From the NCBI GenBank assembly GCA_007130025.1, contig SLTF01000340.1:1-10594 (forward strand): DNA of 10,594 nucleotides, in the 5' to 3' direction. The notes beneath the pieces are model-generated. The model was not told the origin of the DNA. It was given only the letters and a program-made list of their open reading frames with translations, and ran no database searches. Every line of letters begins with the position of its first letter. Within the stretch, counting starts at the first letter, position 1. This document shows positions 1-6,448 of the stretch, piece by piece. The translations under genes were made by a program, and so were the position numbers. This stretch comes from Spirochaetales bacterium (GTDB lineage Bacteria; Spirochaetota; Spirochaetia; DSM-27196; PWMO01).

Positions 1-2
1 AC

Positions 3-296
3 CGATGGCAGCTTCGGAGCGACGACCAGGTGCGCGCCGAGCTGACCTCACTGCGCGGCGTGGGCCCGTGGACCGCCGACATGATGCTGATCTTCTTTCT
101 GCACCGCCCCGACGTACTGCCACTGGGCGATATCGGTCTGGTGAACGCCGCGGCCCGCCTCTACGGGTGGGACCGAGAACAGCCACGTGAGCGGGCCCGG
201 CTTCTTGCAGCGCACGCGGAGCGCTGGCGTCCCTGGCGGACCGCGGCCACCTGGTTCATCTGGCGCGACCTGGACGCGGAGCCGGTGGTGTATTGA
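3..296 (+). CDS. DNA-3-methyladenine glycosylase II (AlkA-type HhH-GPD), 3' end only
   Basis: This is the C-terminal part of a gene that enters from the left edge; the frame is already open at base 3, so the true start lies outside the window. The visible 97 codons hold the helix-hairpin-helix signature LRGVGPWTADM, then hydrophobic helix residues and a PLGDIGL segment whose Asp sits where the catalytic Asp of HhH-GPD glycosylases is found (AlkA pattern: hairpin, about 20 residues, then Asp). The end, with WRPWRTAATWFIWR, matches the usual AlkA tail. Such enzymes excise alkylated purines (3-methyladenine and related bases) from DNA in base-excision repair in the cytoplasm. The N-terminal domain cannot be seen, so a general HhH-GPD glycosylase rather than strict AlkA is possible. 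The gene ends 74 bp before the next one, which has its own promoter. Confidence 0.88.
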   Translation, partial: RWQLRSDDQVRAELTSLRGVGPWTADMMLIFFLHRPDVLPLGDIGLVNAAARLYGWDREQPRERARLLAAHAERWRPWRTAATWFIWRDLDAEPVVY

Positions 297-304
297 ACTC
301 GCTC

Positions 305-320
305 CACCGCGACGGCGGTG
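305..320. repeat. Small GC hairpin after the glycosylase gene
   Basis: A perfect 6-bp inverted repeat, CACCGC-GACG-GCGGTG, begins 8 bases after the glycosylase stop codon. It is placed where a terminator would be, but no T-run follows it, so intrinsic termination is doubtful. It could be a weak or factor-assisted terminator or chance in GC-rich DNA. Confidence 0.3.
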
Positions 321-335
321 TGACCGGAGGGCGCT

Positions 336-364
336 TTGACATGGGCAGCGGTGACCGGTAGGAT
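336..364 (+). promoter_or_regulatory. Sigma70-type promoter of the tandem-HAD gene
   Basis: A perfect TTGACA (336-341) is followed by a 17-bp spacer and TAGGAT (359-364). The start codon GTG lies exactly 6 nt after the -10 box, so transcription should begin at or within a base or two of the start codon, giving a leaderless or near-leaderless mRNA. An 8-base word GTGACCGG occurs at 320-327 and 351-358, flanking the -35 box. Confidence 0.75.
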
Positions 365-370
365 CGCGGG

Positions 371-1891
371 GTGATGTCGAATTCGCAACCGGTGTTTACT
401 CCTCATCTCTCCGTCGTGGCCTTTGACTTCGGCGGCACCCTCGAACGCGCCGACTGGGACGAGGCCCGTGCTCTGAACGCAGCGGGCGGGCTTCTGCGTG
501 ACGTGCGCGCGCTCGGCGTCGTCGTTCCGGCCACCATCAGCGATGCGCCGTCGATGCTTGAGGCAATCGTTGCGGCCTACGAGGTCGACCGTCGGCGTCG
601 CGAAGGCTCGTTGCGCGAAAGCACCACCGAGCAGCTGTGGGCGGACATCTTGGGTGATCCGCCGGGCGATGCGCTCGCCGGCCACACCGAGCGACTCACC
701 GTGTTCTTCGAAGAGAACGCCTACGTGCGAACCCCGGTCGCGGGCGGGCGGGATACCCTTTCGGCGCTGCGCGATCGCGGCATGCGGCTCGCCGTCATCA
801 GCAATGTGATTACCCGAACCCGGGTCCCGAAGGCGCTGGCTGAGTGCGGACTGGCGGAGTTCTTTGAGCGGGTGGTGATGAGCTCGGTCTACGGCGTGCG
901 CAAGCCGCACCCGGCGGTCTTCCACCACACGGCGGCACTCCTGGGGTGTGCGGTGAGCGACATGGCCTACGTGGGTGACCGCGTAAACCGCGATGTGCTC
1001 GGTGCGCGGCGCGCCGGTTGTGGGGCGGCAATCCTGTTTACCGGGGCGGAGGACTTTCTGCCACGCACAGCGACCGCGGGTGGTCGGCCCCGGCGTGCGG
1101 AGCAGGACGCGTTCCCGGCGCCGTTCTTCGAACCCGACCTGAACACCGACTCCCTCGATGAGATCGCAGGCTTCATCGAAACGCGCCGGCGCCCGGCTTC
1201 TACCCCTACTTCTATTCTTCCGACCGCGGACGGTGCTCGGTTCTCCGCGCTGCTCTTCGATGCCGCGGACATCCTGTATTTCCGACCAAACGGCAACGAC
1301 CGGGTGCGTGCGCTGCTGAAAGAGCAGGGGATCGCGGTGGAGACGCTTCGCACCCCCGATCCTGCCGCAGTGGCCGAACTCCGACGGCAGGCCAACGAAG
1401 GCACCATCGACGCAACGGAGCAGCGCCGCCGGATGCTGGCGTTGCACGGGGTAACTGATCCGGAGGACGTGGCGCGCACGCTCCGGGCGCTGGAGACTCA
1501 CAGCAACGACGTGTGCACCACCGACGGCGTTCCCGAGACACTCGCCGAGTTGAAGCGACTCGGCGTTCGGCGTGCGGTGGTCAGCAACACCGCGTTGCCG
1601 CTTGCGAAGAAGCTCGAGTTCTTCGAGCACGGCGGCTACGGCCACCACTGGGACGCGGTGGTGCTGTCGTGCGATGTGGGCATCGCCAAACCGGATCCGG
1701 GGATCTACCGAGTTGCCGTGGAGCGGCTTGGAGTGGCGCCAACGATGGCGGCCTTCGTGGGACACGAACAGCACGAGCTTGACGGTGCCCGGAAGGCCGG
1801 CCTCGCGACGATCGCGTTCAACGGCGAGGGATTGAACGCCGACCTGACCATCATCCGCTTTGCCGATCTACCGGGCCTCATCGCGGTCTGA
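371..1891 (+). CDS. Tandem two-domain HAD-superfamily protein with degenerate catalytic motifs
   Basis: The 506-residue protein contains two HAD (haloacid dehalogenase-like) units. Unit one (about 14-225) has motif I FDFGGTL with nucleophile D19, motif II Ser144, motif III Lys178 and an intact motif IV GDRVNRD (D203, D208). Unit two (about 290-490) has motif I FDAADIL (D297), Ser405, Lys440 and VGHEQHELD at motif IV, with His465 in place of the metal-binding Asp. In both units the second Asp of motif I, the general acid/base of HAD phosphatases, is missing (G21 and A299). Unit one may keep hydrolase activity of some kind; unit two looks catalytically dead and may be structural or ligand-binding. 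The substrate is unknown. The start is GTG 371 or ATG 374, both directly behind the promoter; a weak GGTAGGA at 357-363 overlaps the -10 box. A single-domain HAD is the usual form, so the fused double is uncommon. Its last about 60 bp are duplicated downstream at 2514-2573. Confidence 0.85.
   Translation: MMSNSQPVFTPHLSVVAFDFGGTLERADWDEARALNAAGGLLRDVRALGVVVPATISDAPSMLEAIVAAYEVDRRRREGSLRESTTEQLWADILGDPPGDALAGHTERLTVFFEENAYVRTPVAGGRDTLSALRDRGMRLAVISNVITRTRVPKALAECGLAEFFERVVMSSVYGVRKPHPAVFHHTAALLGCAVSDMAYVGDRVNRDVLGARRAGCGAAILFTGAEDFLPRTATAGGRPRRAEQDAFPAPFFEPDLNTDSLDEIAGFIETRRRPASTPTSILPTADGARFSALLFDAADILYFRPNGNDRVRALLKEQGIAVETLRTPDPAAVAELRRQANEGTIDATEQRRRMLALHGVTDPEDVARTLRALETHSNDVCTTDGVPETLAELKRLGVRRAVVSNTALPLAKKLEFFEHGGYGHHWDAVVLSCDVGIAKPDPGIYRVAVERLGVAPTMAAFVGHEQHELDGARKAGLATIAFNGEGLNADLTIIRFADLPGLIAV
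1833..1891 (+). repeat. Direct repeat copy 1 (3' end of the HAD gene)
   Basis: These 59 bases end at the HAD stop codon and encode its last residues (ADLTIIRFADLPGLIAV). They match 2514-2573 with three substitutions and one single-base indel. The two copies lie about 682 bp apart and bracket the toxin-antitoxin pair. Confidence 0.93.
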
Positions 1892-1909
1892 AGCCACGAA
1901 GCGGGGCAA

Positions 1910-1928
1910 CGAAAAAGCACAGTTTTCG
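1910..1928. repeat. Short AT-rich inverted repeat in the HAD to antitoxin gap
   Basis: CGAAAA-AGCACAG-TTTTCG is a 6-bp stem with a 7-base loop, 19 nt past the HAD stop. It could be a weak terminator for the HAD gene or a binding site upstream of the antitoxin promoter. The rest of the gap (1892-1993) holds only the promoter. Confidence 0.25.
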
Positions 1929-1958
1929 CATCACTTCTGAAGGTCTGCGTACCGCTGA

Positions 1959-1987
1959 TTGACCCGTTGGTGCTGGGTTTGTAATCT
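1959..1987 (+). promoter_or_regulatory. Promoter of the toxin-antitoxin operon
   Basis: TTGACC (1959-1964), a 17-bp spacer and TAATCT (1982-1987) make a good sigma70-type promoter. The antitoxin ATG follows exactly 6 nt later and no Shine-Dalgarno sequence is present, so the transcript is predicted to be leaderless. Antitoxins of this kind often repress their own promoter, but I see no clear palindromic operator. Confidence 0.7.
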
Positions 1988-1993
1988 TTCAGT

Positions 1994-2224
1994 ATGAGCA
2001 TGACGGCAGCGAAGATTATTGCGGAGGCGCTTTCTCTCTCCCCACAGGCACGTGCGTTCGTTGCTGAACGCCTCCTGGAGAGTCTTGATGTCGCTCCCGG
2101 GGAAAATCTAACTCCCGCGTGGCGTGACGAGATAAACAAACGGTGCCGGGAGATGGACGAGGGGACGGTAGAGCTTCGTGACGCGGCCGACGTTTTCGCG
2201 AAGGCTTACGCGGCGCTTGAATGA
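1994..2224 (+). CDS. Antitoxin, putative addiction module component family
   Basis: The 76-residue acidic protein fits the 'addiction module component' antitoxin family that pairs with RelE/ParE toxins. The family pattern is visible: an N-terminal helix ending in LSLSPQARAFVAERLLESL, then a W-x-x-E/D-I segment (AWRDEINKRC) and a C-terminal part (VELRDAADVFAKAYAALE) that would wrap the toxin. Its stop overlaps the toxin start by 4 bp (ATGA, 2221-2224), so the two are translationally coupled. The start is ATG 1994; ATG 2000 is an alternative. No ribosome binding site precedes it, in line with a leaderless mRNA. The pair is less GC-rich than the genes around it (roughly 58% against the mid-60s by hand count of a few lines), consistent with acquisition from elsewhere. 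Confidence 0.85.
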   Translation: MSMTAAKIIAEALSLSPQARAFVAERLLESLDVAPGENLTPAWRDEINKRCREMDEGTVELRDAADVFAKAYAALE

Positions 2225-2529
2225 AGCTCGTTCGTTTTCATCCCGAGGCTGAAGCGGAGATGTTCGACGCGGCGATGTGGTATGAGTCGCACCAAGAAGG
2301 GCTCGGAAAGCGATTCCTCACCTCCGTGCAGGACGCCCTCCACAGGATCGCACTGAATCCTGAGACATACCCAAACGTCGAGGGCGATGTTCGCCGGTGT
2401 CTTGTCAAGGTATTTCCGTACGGTGTCCTCTTCCGCATGAAGGCTGATGTCGTCTCGGTGATGGCTGTGATGCATCTCCACCGGGAACCGGGATACTGGA
2501 AGACTCGGGCGCCTGAACAGCCGACCTGA
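2221..2529 (+). CDS. RelE/ParE-superfamily toxin
   Basis: The 102-residue protein has the RelE/ParE toxin plan: a short beta strand (KLVRFHPEA), two helices with EAEMFDAAMWYESHQEGLGKR, then the conserved sheet with RRCLVKVFPYGVLFRM (58-73) and the final VMAVMHLHREPGYWKTR (80-96). RelE members cleave ribosome-bound mRNA and ParE members poison gyrase; the sequence does not settle which applies. It is coupled to the antitoxin by a 4-bp overlap. Family members usually end near the PGYW-x-x-R motif; the last residues here (APEQPT) and the TGA stop run into the second copy of the HAD gene-end repeat, so the repeat appears to supply the stop codon. Confidence 0.88.
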   Translation: MKLVRFHPEAEAEMFDAAMWYESHQEGLGKRFLTSVQDALHRIALNPETYPNVEGDVRRCLVKVFPYGVLFRMKADVVSVMAVMHLHREPGYWKTRAPEQPT

Positions 2530-2573
2530 CCATCATCCGCTTTGCCGATCTATCGGGCATCATCGCCGTCTGA
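2514..2573 (+). repeat. Direct repeat copy 2 (orphan copy of the HAD gene 3' end)
   Basis: These 60 bases repeat the HAD gene's end: in the HAD frame they read DLTIIRFADLSGIIAV then TGA (2571-2573), differing from copy 1 by Pro to Ser, Leu to Ile, one silent change and an inserted A at 2519. No HAD reading frame continues upstream, so this is an orphan gene tail. It also contains the toxin's stop codon on the plus strand and the transporter's stop codon (2560-2562) on the minus strand. Confidence 0.93.
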
Positions 2574-3477
2574 GCCCGGTGGGCGAAACACGGGAGATTG
2601 GCGCGGATGCCCGGACGCCGAGGGCGGCGGCAATAATGAGCGCGGTCCCCGCGAGCTGGGACGCGCCTGCGTGATCGCCGAAGAAGATCACGCCGATCAC
2701 TACCGCCACCAGCACCTCAACGGTGCCAACAATGGCGGCTCTCCCCGATTCAACCTGGGACAGTCCCATGGCGTACACCATATACGCACCAACGGTGGGA
2801 ACCGCGATGATCCCCGCTGCCCAGAGGTACACCGGCAAGCTGCTCCACGGGAACGGCGTCGGATCGATGAGCACCGCCGGCGTGAGCGCGATCGCCGCCG
2901 CGGCAAAGGTGTAAACCGTAACCGTCTGCGCGCCATACCGCTGCAGAGCGAATTTCCCCACGACGGTATAGAGGGAAAACGAGAGTCCGGCGAGCAGGCC
3001 CAGAATCGTACCCTGGACGCTCAGGCGGACACCCGAATCGCCACCGATCACACCCGAGACCGCGACCACCCCAACGAACATCGCCAGGAGGCAGAGAATC
3101 TTCGGTCCGGTGATCCGTTCACCAAACAGCAGTCGAGCAAATATCACGACGAAACCCGGCGATGTGTAGAGCAGTACGACCGCCGCCGACATTCCCACGG
3201 ACCGGATAGCGCTCAGGTAACTCCACTGGAACACCGCGATGCTCACCGCGCCGGTAAGAATGAAAAGCCGGACATCGGCCGGTCGACGCAGCCGCAACCG
3301 ATGGGGCGCAGACCGAATCATCCAGACGAGGAGTACGGCCGTGCCTCCGACCATGCGCAGCGAGGCGATCTGGATTGCGGAGACCCCGCGAGCCGAGAGT
3401 CCGTTGACAAAGATACCGACGCATCCCCAGAGGGCCGCACCAAGGGTAACGAAGAGGTATGCTCGCGATTGAGTCAT
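2560..3477 (-). CDS. EamA/DMT-family inner-membrane transporter
   Basis: A 305-residue, very hydrophobic protein with about ten predicted membrane helices arranged as two EamA repeats, the plan of the drug/metabolite transporter superfamily (RhaT/YdcZ/RarD-like exporters). Family marks are the first helix LFVTLGAALWGCVGIFVNGL, the SAIQIASLRMVGG segment, the end of repeat one (LLFGERITGPKILCLLAMFVG) and the end of repeat two (FFGDHAGASQLAGTALIIAA). The substrate cannot be told; amino acids, cofactors or small metabolites are typical. The start is taken at MTQSRAYLF; the longer open frame upstream, with several Cys and Pro residues, is not transporter-like. An extended -10 lies 7 nt before this ATG. 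The gene is convergent with the toxin gene, and its last codons and stop lie in repeat copy 2. Confidence 0.9.
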   Translation of the reverse strand: MTQSRAYLFVTLGAALWGCVGIFVNGLSARGVSAIQIASLRMVGGTAVLLVWMIRSAPHRLRLRRPADVRLFILTGAVSIAVFQWSYLSAIRSVGMSAAVVLLYTSPGFVVIFARLLFGERITGPKILCLLAMFVGVVAVSGVIGGDSGVRLSVQGTILGLLAGLSFSLYTVVGKFALQRYGAQTVTVYTFAAAAIALTPAVLIDPTPFPWSSLPVYLWAAGIIAVPTVGAYMVYAMGLSQVESGRAAIVGTVEVLVAVVIGVIFFGDHAGASQLAGTALIIAAALGVRASAPISRVSPTGLRRR

Positions 3478-3484
3478 GGTTCTG

Positions 3485-3493
3485 AGTGTAACA
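3485..3493 (-). promoter_or_regulatory. Extended -10 promoter of the EamA gene
   Basis: On the minus strand TGtTACACT forms an extended -10 element that ends 7 nt before the ATG at 3477. No convincing -35 or Shine-Dalgarno sequence is present. This predicts a very short or absent leader. Confidence 0.5.
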
Positions 3494-3539
3494 CGTTTTC
3501 CGGGACACGGCTTCGTTTCACCAAGCTTTGGGGCACGTA

Positions 3540-3548
3540 TGGTAGAAT
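3540..3548 (+). promoter_or_regulatory. Extended -10 promoter of the kinase-like gene
   Basis: TGgTAGAAT is an extended -10 element whose hexamer (3543-3548) ends exactly 6 nt before ATG 3555. There is no good -35 hexamer at 16-18 bp and no Shine-Dalgarno sequence, again pointing to a leaderless mRNA. Confidence 0.55.
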
Positions 3549-3554
3549 GGCAGC

Positions 3555-4688
3555 ATGAACGACCTTGGCAGCAGCAGCCCACACTCCGCAACGTCGCCGC
3601 CGGCAGACCCCTTCCCCGATTCTGATCCGGTCCGTTCGCTTCCGGCCGGCAGTCTGGTAGAGATCCGTACCCGTAAACCGCAGTTTCCCGTGGGCGACGA
3701 GCTCCAGTCGTACCTTCGACGCTACCAGCGCAGCGAAGCCTTCGACGTGGTCTACGACGACCTATTGCGGTTCACCGAGAGCATTCCGCGCAAGACCCCC
3801 GATGGTGAAGACAGCTACTGGGAGGTGGTACTCTATTCGCCGGCGGATACCGAAGAGCTGCATCGCGAGCTCACGCGCATCTACGCGTACATGAAGACCC
3901 CCGAGGACCCAAGTTTCACCAACCATCTCTTCATCGAACGGGTTGAGTTCTGCCGCTTCGGCAACTCGAAGCCGTTTCGGATCAAGGTGGTCAATCGATA
4001 CAACGACAACCACGACTACTACTACGTGAAGAACACCGACGCCTCGCGTGCGTACGGGTTGGAGCTCGAGCACATCCTGGCGCCCAATCGCATCAACTTT
4101 CTGGTGCACGGCAGTACCCTGATCGAAGAGCACATCACCGGCATTCCCGGCGACACCTTTCTTGCCGGCGGAGTTCCCACCGATGCACGAAGCCTTACCC
4201 GGGTGGCCAAGGAGTTCGTGAAGTTCAGCGAGCGCTCCTTCGCCAAGCTCCTCGGTGACATGCGGGCGTACAACTACGTGATCGTGCTGACGCAGGACTT
4301 TGACATGGCGCAGTATCGAGTGCGCGCCATCGATTTTGATCAGCAGAGCTACGAAGGCGACATCCGGATCTATCTGCCGCAGTTCTACAAGGAGAACCGC
4401 GCCGCGGTGGACATCGTCTGGAGAAACCTTTCGCCGGAGACCATCCGTCAGTATCAGAAAGAAGAGCGAAGCCTCATGGCGCGGCGGCTCGACGCGTCCC
4501 GCGAGCGGGTAGATGCCCTGCTCACCTGCATGAGCAACGACGCCATCTCCACCCCCGACCGGGTACAGCAACTCGCCGCGGATCTTGCGCGCTACCACCG
4601 CGATCCCGGCTTCGAAACGCTGCGCGATATGGGCCGCCTGACGCGTCGCCATCTGCTGACGATGCTGCGGCGGCTTGAAGCAAACTGA
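3555..4688 (+). CDS. Uncharacterised protein with kinase/phosphotransferase-like motifs
   Basis: I do not recognise a named family for this 377-residue soluble protein. After a Ser/Pro-rich N-terminus (about 6-30) and an alpha/beta region, the order of motifs resembles the aminoglycoside phosphotransferase/protein kinase fold: a strand with Lys (YYYVK, K159), a helix with Glu (YGLELEHIL, E170/E172), a hinge-like strand (STLIEEHITGIPGD, 187-200), a catalytic-loop-like GDMRAYN (D235 and N240, the D-x4-N spacing of the HxDxxxxN loop), and AIDFDQQSYEGD with D260-F-D262 where DFG or IDF would be. This reading is inference: the loop His is absent, no Gly-rich loop is evident, and the gap between Asn240 and Asp260 is longer than usual. 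The C-terminal third is helical and charged. It is followed 9 bp later by the hydrolase gene, so the two form an operon and may act together. The fallback call is a conserved hypothetical protein. Confidence 0.65.
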   Translation: MNDLGSSSPHSATSPPADPFPDSDPVRSLPAGSLVEIRTRKPQFPVGDELQSYLRRYQRSEAFDVVYDDLLRFTESIPRKTPDGEDSYWEVVLYSPADTEELHRELTRIYAYMKTPEDPSFTNHLFIERVEFCRFGNSKPFRIKVVNRYNDNHDYYYVKNTDASRAYGLELEHILAPNRINFLVHGSTLIEEHITGIPGDTFLAGGVPTDARSLTRVAKEFVKFSERSFAKLLGDMRAYNYVIVLTQDFDMAQYRVRAIDFDQQSYEGDIRIYLPQFYKENRAAVDIVWRNLSPETIRQYQKEERSLMARRLDASRERVDALLTCMSNDAISTPDRVQQLAADLARYHRDPGFETLRDMGRLTRRHLLTMLRRLEAN

Positions 4689-4697
4689 GGAGGAACC

Positions 4698-5372
4698 ATG
4701 GCACTTACCATCGAGTATCTGGGCCACTCCGGCTTTCTGTTGTCGGACGGTGCCCACACCCTTCTGGTGGATCCATTTCTGACCGGAAATCCGCGCGCCG
4801 TGCACGATCCGGCAAAAATCGATACCGACTTCATCGCGCTGACCCACGGACACTCGGATCACGTCGGCGATACGGTGGCGATCGCGAAGCGCACCGGCGC
4901 CACGGTGATCGGGGTCTTTGAACTGGTCAACTGGTTGGCAGCTCAGGGCGTGAAGTCGGTGGAGCCGGGTAATCCCGGCGGACGGATCACTACGCCCTTC
5001 GGCTGGGTGGCGTTCACCCAGGCCTTTCACTCGGCGTCTATTGATGGCATCTACATGGGCAACCCGTGTGGCCTGGTCATCTCCATGGGCGGTGTGGTTT
5101 TCTACCACGCCGGAGATACCGATCTTTTCGGCGACATGAAGCTCATCGGCGAGATCTACCGGCCGACCGTAGCCGCCCTGCCGATCGGCGATCGCTTCAC
5201 CATGGGTGCCGCCCTTGCTTCACGCGCCGCCGATCTGATTGGTGCGCCGCACGTCATCCCCATCCACTACGCCACCTTCGGGTTGCTGGCGCCCACCGCC
5301 GAGGGTTTCGCGCCGAGCCGTGCGGCAGTTCACGAGCTGCAGCCGGGCGAACGCTGGACGGTTGAGGGCTAA
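4698..5372 (+). CDS. UPF0173-type metal-dependent hydrolase, metallo-beta-lactamase fold
   Basis: The 224-residue protein is a complete small metallo-beta-lactamase-fold hydrolase of the UPF0173 (YtkL/UlaG-like) type. It begins with the family's LTIEYLGHSGFLL strand and VDPFLTGNP, then the metal motif THGHSDHVGD (H50, H52, D54, H55), a further ligand His111 in TQAFHSAS, the FYHAGDTDLF motif (D140) and His190 in PIHYATF. All expected metal ligands are present, so it should be active, probably with two Zn or Mn ions. The substrate is unknown for this family; phosphodiester or lactone bonds are possible by homology with UlaG. A strong GAGGAGG Shine-Dalgarno sequence precedes the ATG and the gap to the kinase-like gene is 9 bp, so it is co-transcribed. 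Its end overlaps the threonine aldolase end by 4 bp in convergent orientation. Confidence 0.92.
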   Translation: MALTIEYLGHSGFLLSDGAHTLLVDPFLTGNPRAVHDPAKIDTDFIALTHGHSDHVGDTVAIAKRTGATVIGVFELVNWLAAQGVKSVEPGNPGGRITTPFGWVAFTQAFHSASIDGIYMGNPCGLVISMGGVVFYHAGDTDLFGDMKLIGEIYRPTVAALPIGDRFTMGAALASRAADLIGAPHVIPIHYATFGLLAPTAEGFAPSRAAVHELQPGERWTVEG

Positions 5373-6442
5373 GCGCTCCACGACACCGCAACGCGGCGCA
5401 CGACCTCGGCTGCCTCGTCGACCTGTGATGCCGTGACGTCGAGATGGGTGACGGCGCGCAGGCGGTTTGGACCGACCACGGAGAACTGCACACCATGGGC
5501 GAGGGTCGCCTTGGCGAAGCCGGACGCATCCGCAACCTGAAAGAAGACCATGTTGGTGTGCACCGGCTCCACGGTCAGGCCGGGAACTCCCGCGATCGCC
5601 TCGGCGAAGCGGCGGGCGTTCCGGTGATCCTCGGCCAGCCGATCGATGTGGTGGTCCAGAGCGTACAGCGCCGCCGCGGCGATCACGCCCGACTGCCGCA
5701 TGGCCCCGCCAAACTGGTGCTTGAAGCGCCACGCCCGTCGGATGAAGTCGGCGCTTCCGGCGAGGGCCGCGCCCACCGGCGCCCCGAGTCCCTTGGTGAA
5801 GTCAATCCAGACCGAATCGAAGAGCGCGCAATAGTCGGCAGCGGGGACTCCGTCGGCGACCACGGCGTTGAAGAGTCGCGCCCCGTCGAGGTGACTTCGG
5901 AGCCCGTGCTTCTCCGCCGTGGCGCACACGTCGCGCATGGCTTCGAGCGGCCAGACGACGCCGCCGGGAAGGTTCGCGGTCTGCTCCAGGACAACGGCGC
6001 GTGACGGCGGGAAGTGGTTGTCGTCGGGCCGCAGCGCTTGGAGCATCTGCGCGGCGGAGAATACGCCGTCGGTACCGGTGACGGTGGTGATGTTCACCCC
6101 GGAGAGTGCGGCTGGTCCACCGGACTCGTAGTGACGTACGTGGGCGCTGACGTCGGTGATGATCTCGTCGCCCGGGGCGCAGTGTACCCGCAGTGAGATC
6201 TGGTTGCACATCGTCCCCGACGGAAGGAAGAGCGCGTCTTCGGTACCGAGTAGCTCACAGACGCGCTCGCGCAGCCGATTAACGGTGGGATCCTCCCCGC
6301 GCTGTTCGTCGCCTACCTCGGCCTCGGCCATGGCCGCACGCATTGTCTGAGTTGGTCGGGTGACGGTGTCGCTGAAGAGGTCGATGCGCGGCGGCACGAT
6401 GGAGGTACGAAAACGGTCGGAGGATGTGTGGTTGGATGTCAT
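5369..6442 (-). CDS. ltaE: Low-specificity L-threonine aldolase (PLP enzyme)
   Basis: The 357-residue protein is a fold-type I PLP enzyme of the threonine aldolase family, which cleaves L-threonine or L-allo-threonine to glycine and acetaldehyde. Landmarks are the opening DLFSDTVTRPTQTMRAAM, EVGDEQRGEDPTVNRLRE, LFLPSGTMCNQ, HVRHYESGGPAALSG, LEQTANLPGG, the HLDGARLFNA segment (D186 to the pyridine nitrogen) and DFTKGLGAPVGA, where K217 is the Schiff-base lysine. The length is typical. The start is set at MTSNHTSSD because homologous sequence begins just after it and a promoter lies directly upstream; the longer open frame is unlike the family and would overlap the divergent GNAT gene. Its role is glycine supply or threonine breakdown. 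The neighbours give no pathway context. Confidence 0.93.
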   Translation of the reverse strand: MTSNHTSSDRFRTSIVPPRIDLFSDTVTRPTQTMRAAMAEAEVGDEQRGEDPTVNRLRERVCELLGTEDALFLPSGTMCNQISLRVHCAPGDEIITDVSAHVRHYESGGPAALSGVNITTVTGTDGVFSAAQMLQALRPDDNHFPPSRAVVLEQTANLPGGVVWPLEAMRDVCATAEKHGLRSHLDGARLFNAVVADGVPAADYCALFDSVWIDFTKGLGAPVGAALAGSADFIRRAWRFKHQFGGAMRQSGVIAAAALYALDHHIDRLAEDHRNARRFAEAIAGVPGLTVEPVHTNMVFFQVADASGFAKATLAHGVQFSVVGPNRLRAVTHLDVTASQVDEAAEVVRRVAVSWSA

Positions 6443-6448
6443 GGCCGA

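Noticed and set aside
161..1774. Long minus-strand open frame (537 codons) across the HAD gene
   Set aside because: It is antisense to a gene with clear HAD motifs; the product is rich in Arg, His and Gly with no domain pattern, typical of a shadow frame in GC-rich DNA.
1833..2573. Transposon target-site duplication or insertion sequence
   Set aside because: The repeats are about 60 bp and diverged, far longer than usual target duplications, and no transposase or terminal inverted repeats lie between them.
2542..3558. Plus-strand open frame (338 codons) opposite the transporter gene
   Set aside because: Extremely rich in Arg, Asp, His and Gly with no hydrophobic core; it mirrors the hydrophobic EamA gene on the other strand, which has full family features.
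3762..5108. Minus-strand open frame (448 codons) across the kinase-like and hydrolase genes
   Set aside because: It spans two well-supported plus-strand genes and their operon junction; its composition is shadow-like and it has no ribosome site.
5444..6004. Plus-strand open frame within the threonine aldolase gene
   Set aside because: It is antisense to a gene with an intact PLP site and all family motifs, and its sequence shows no family pattern.
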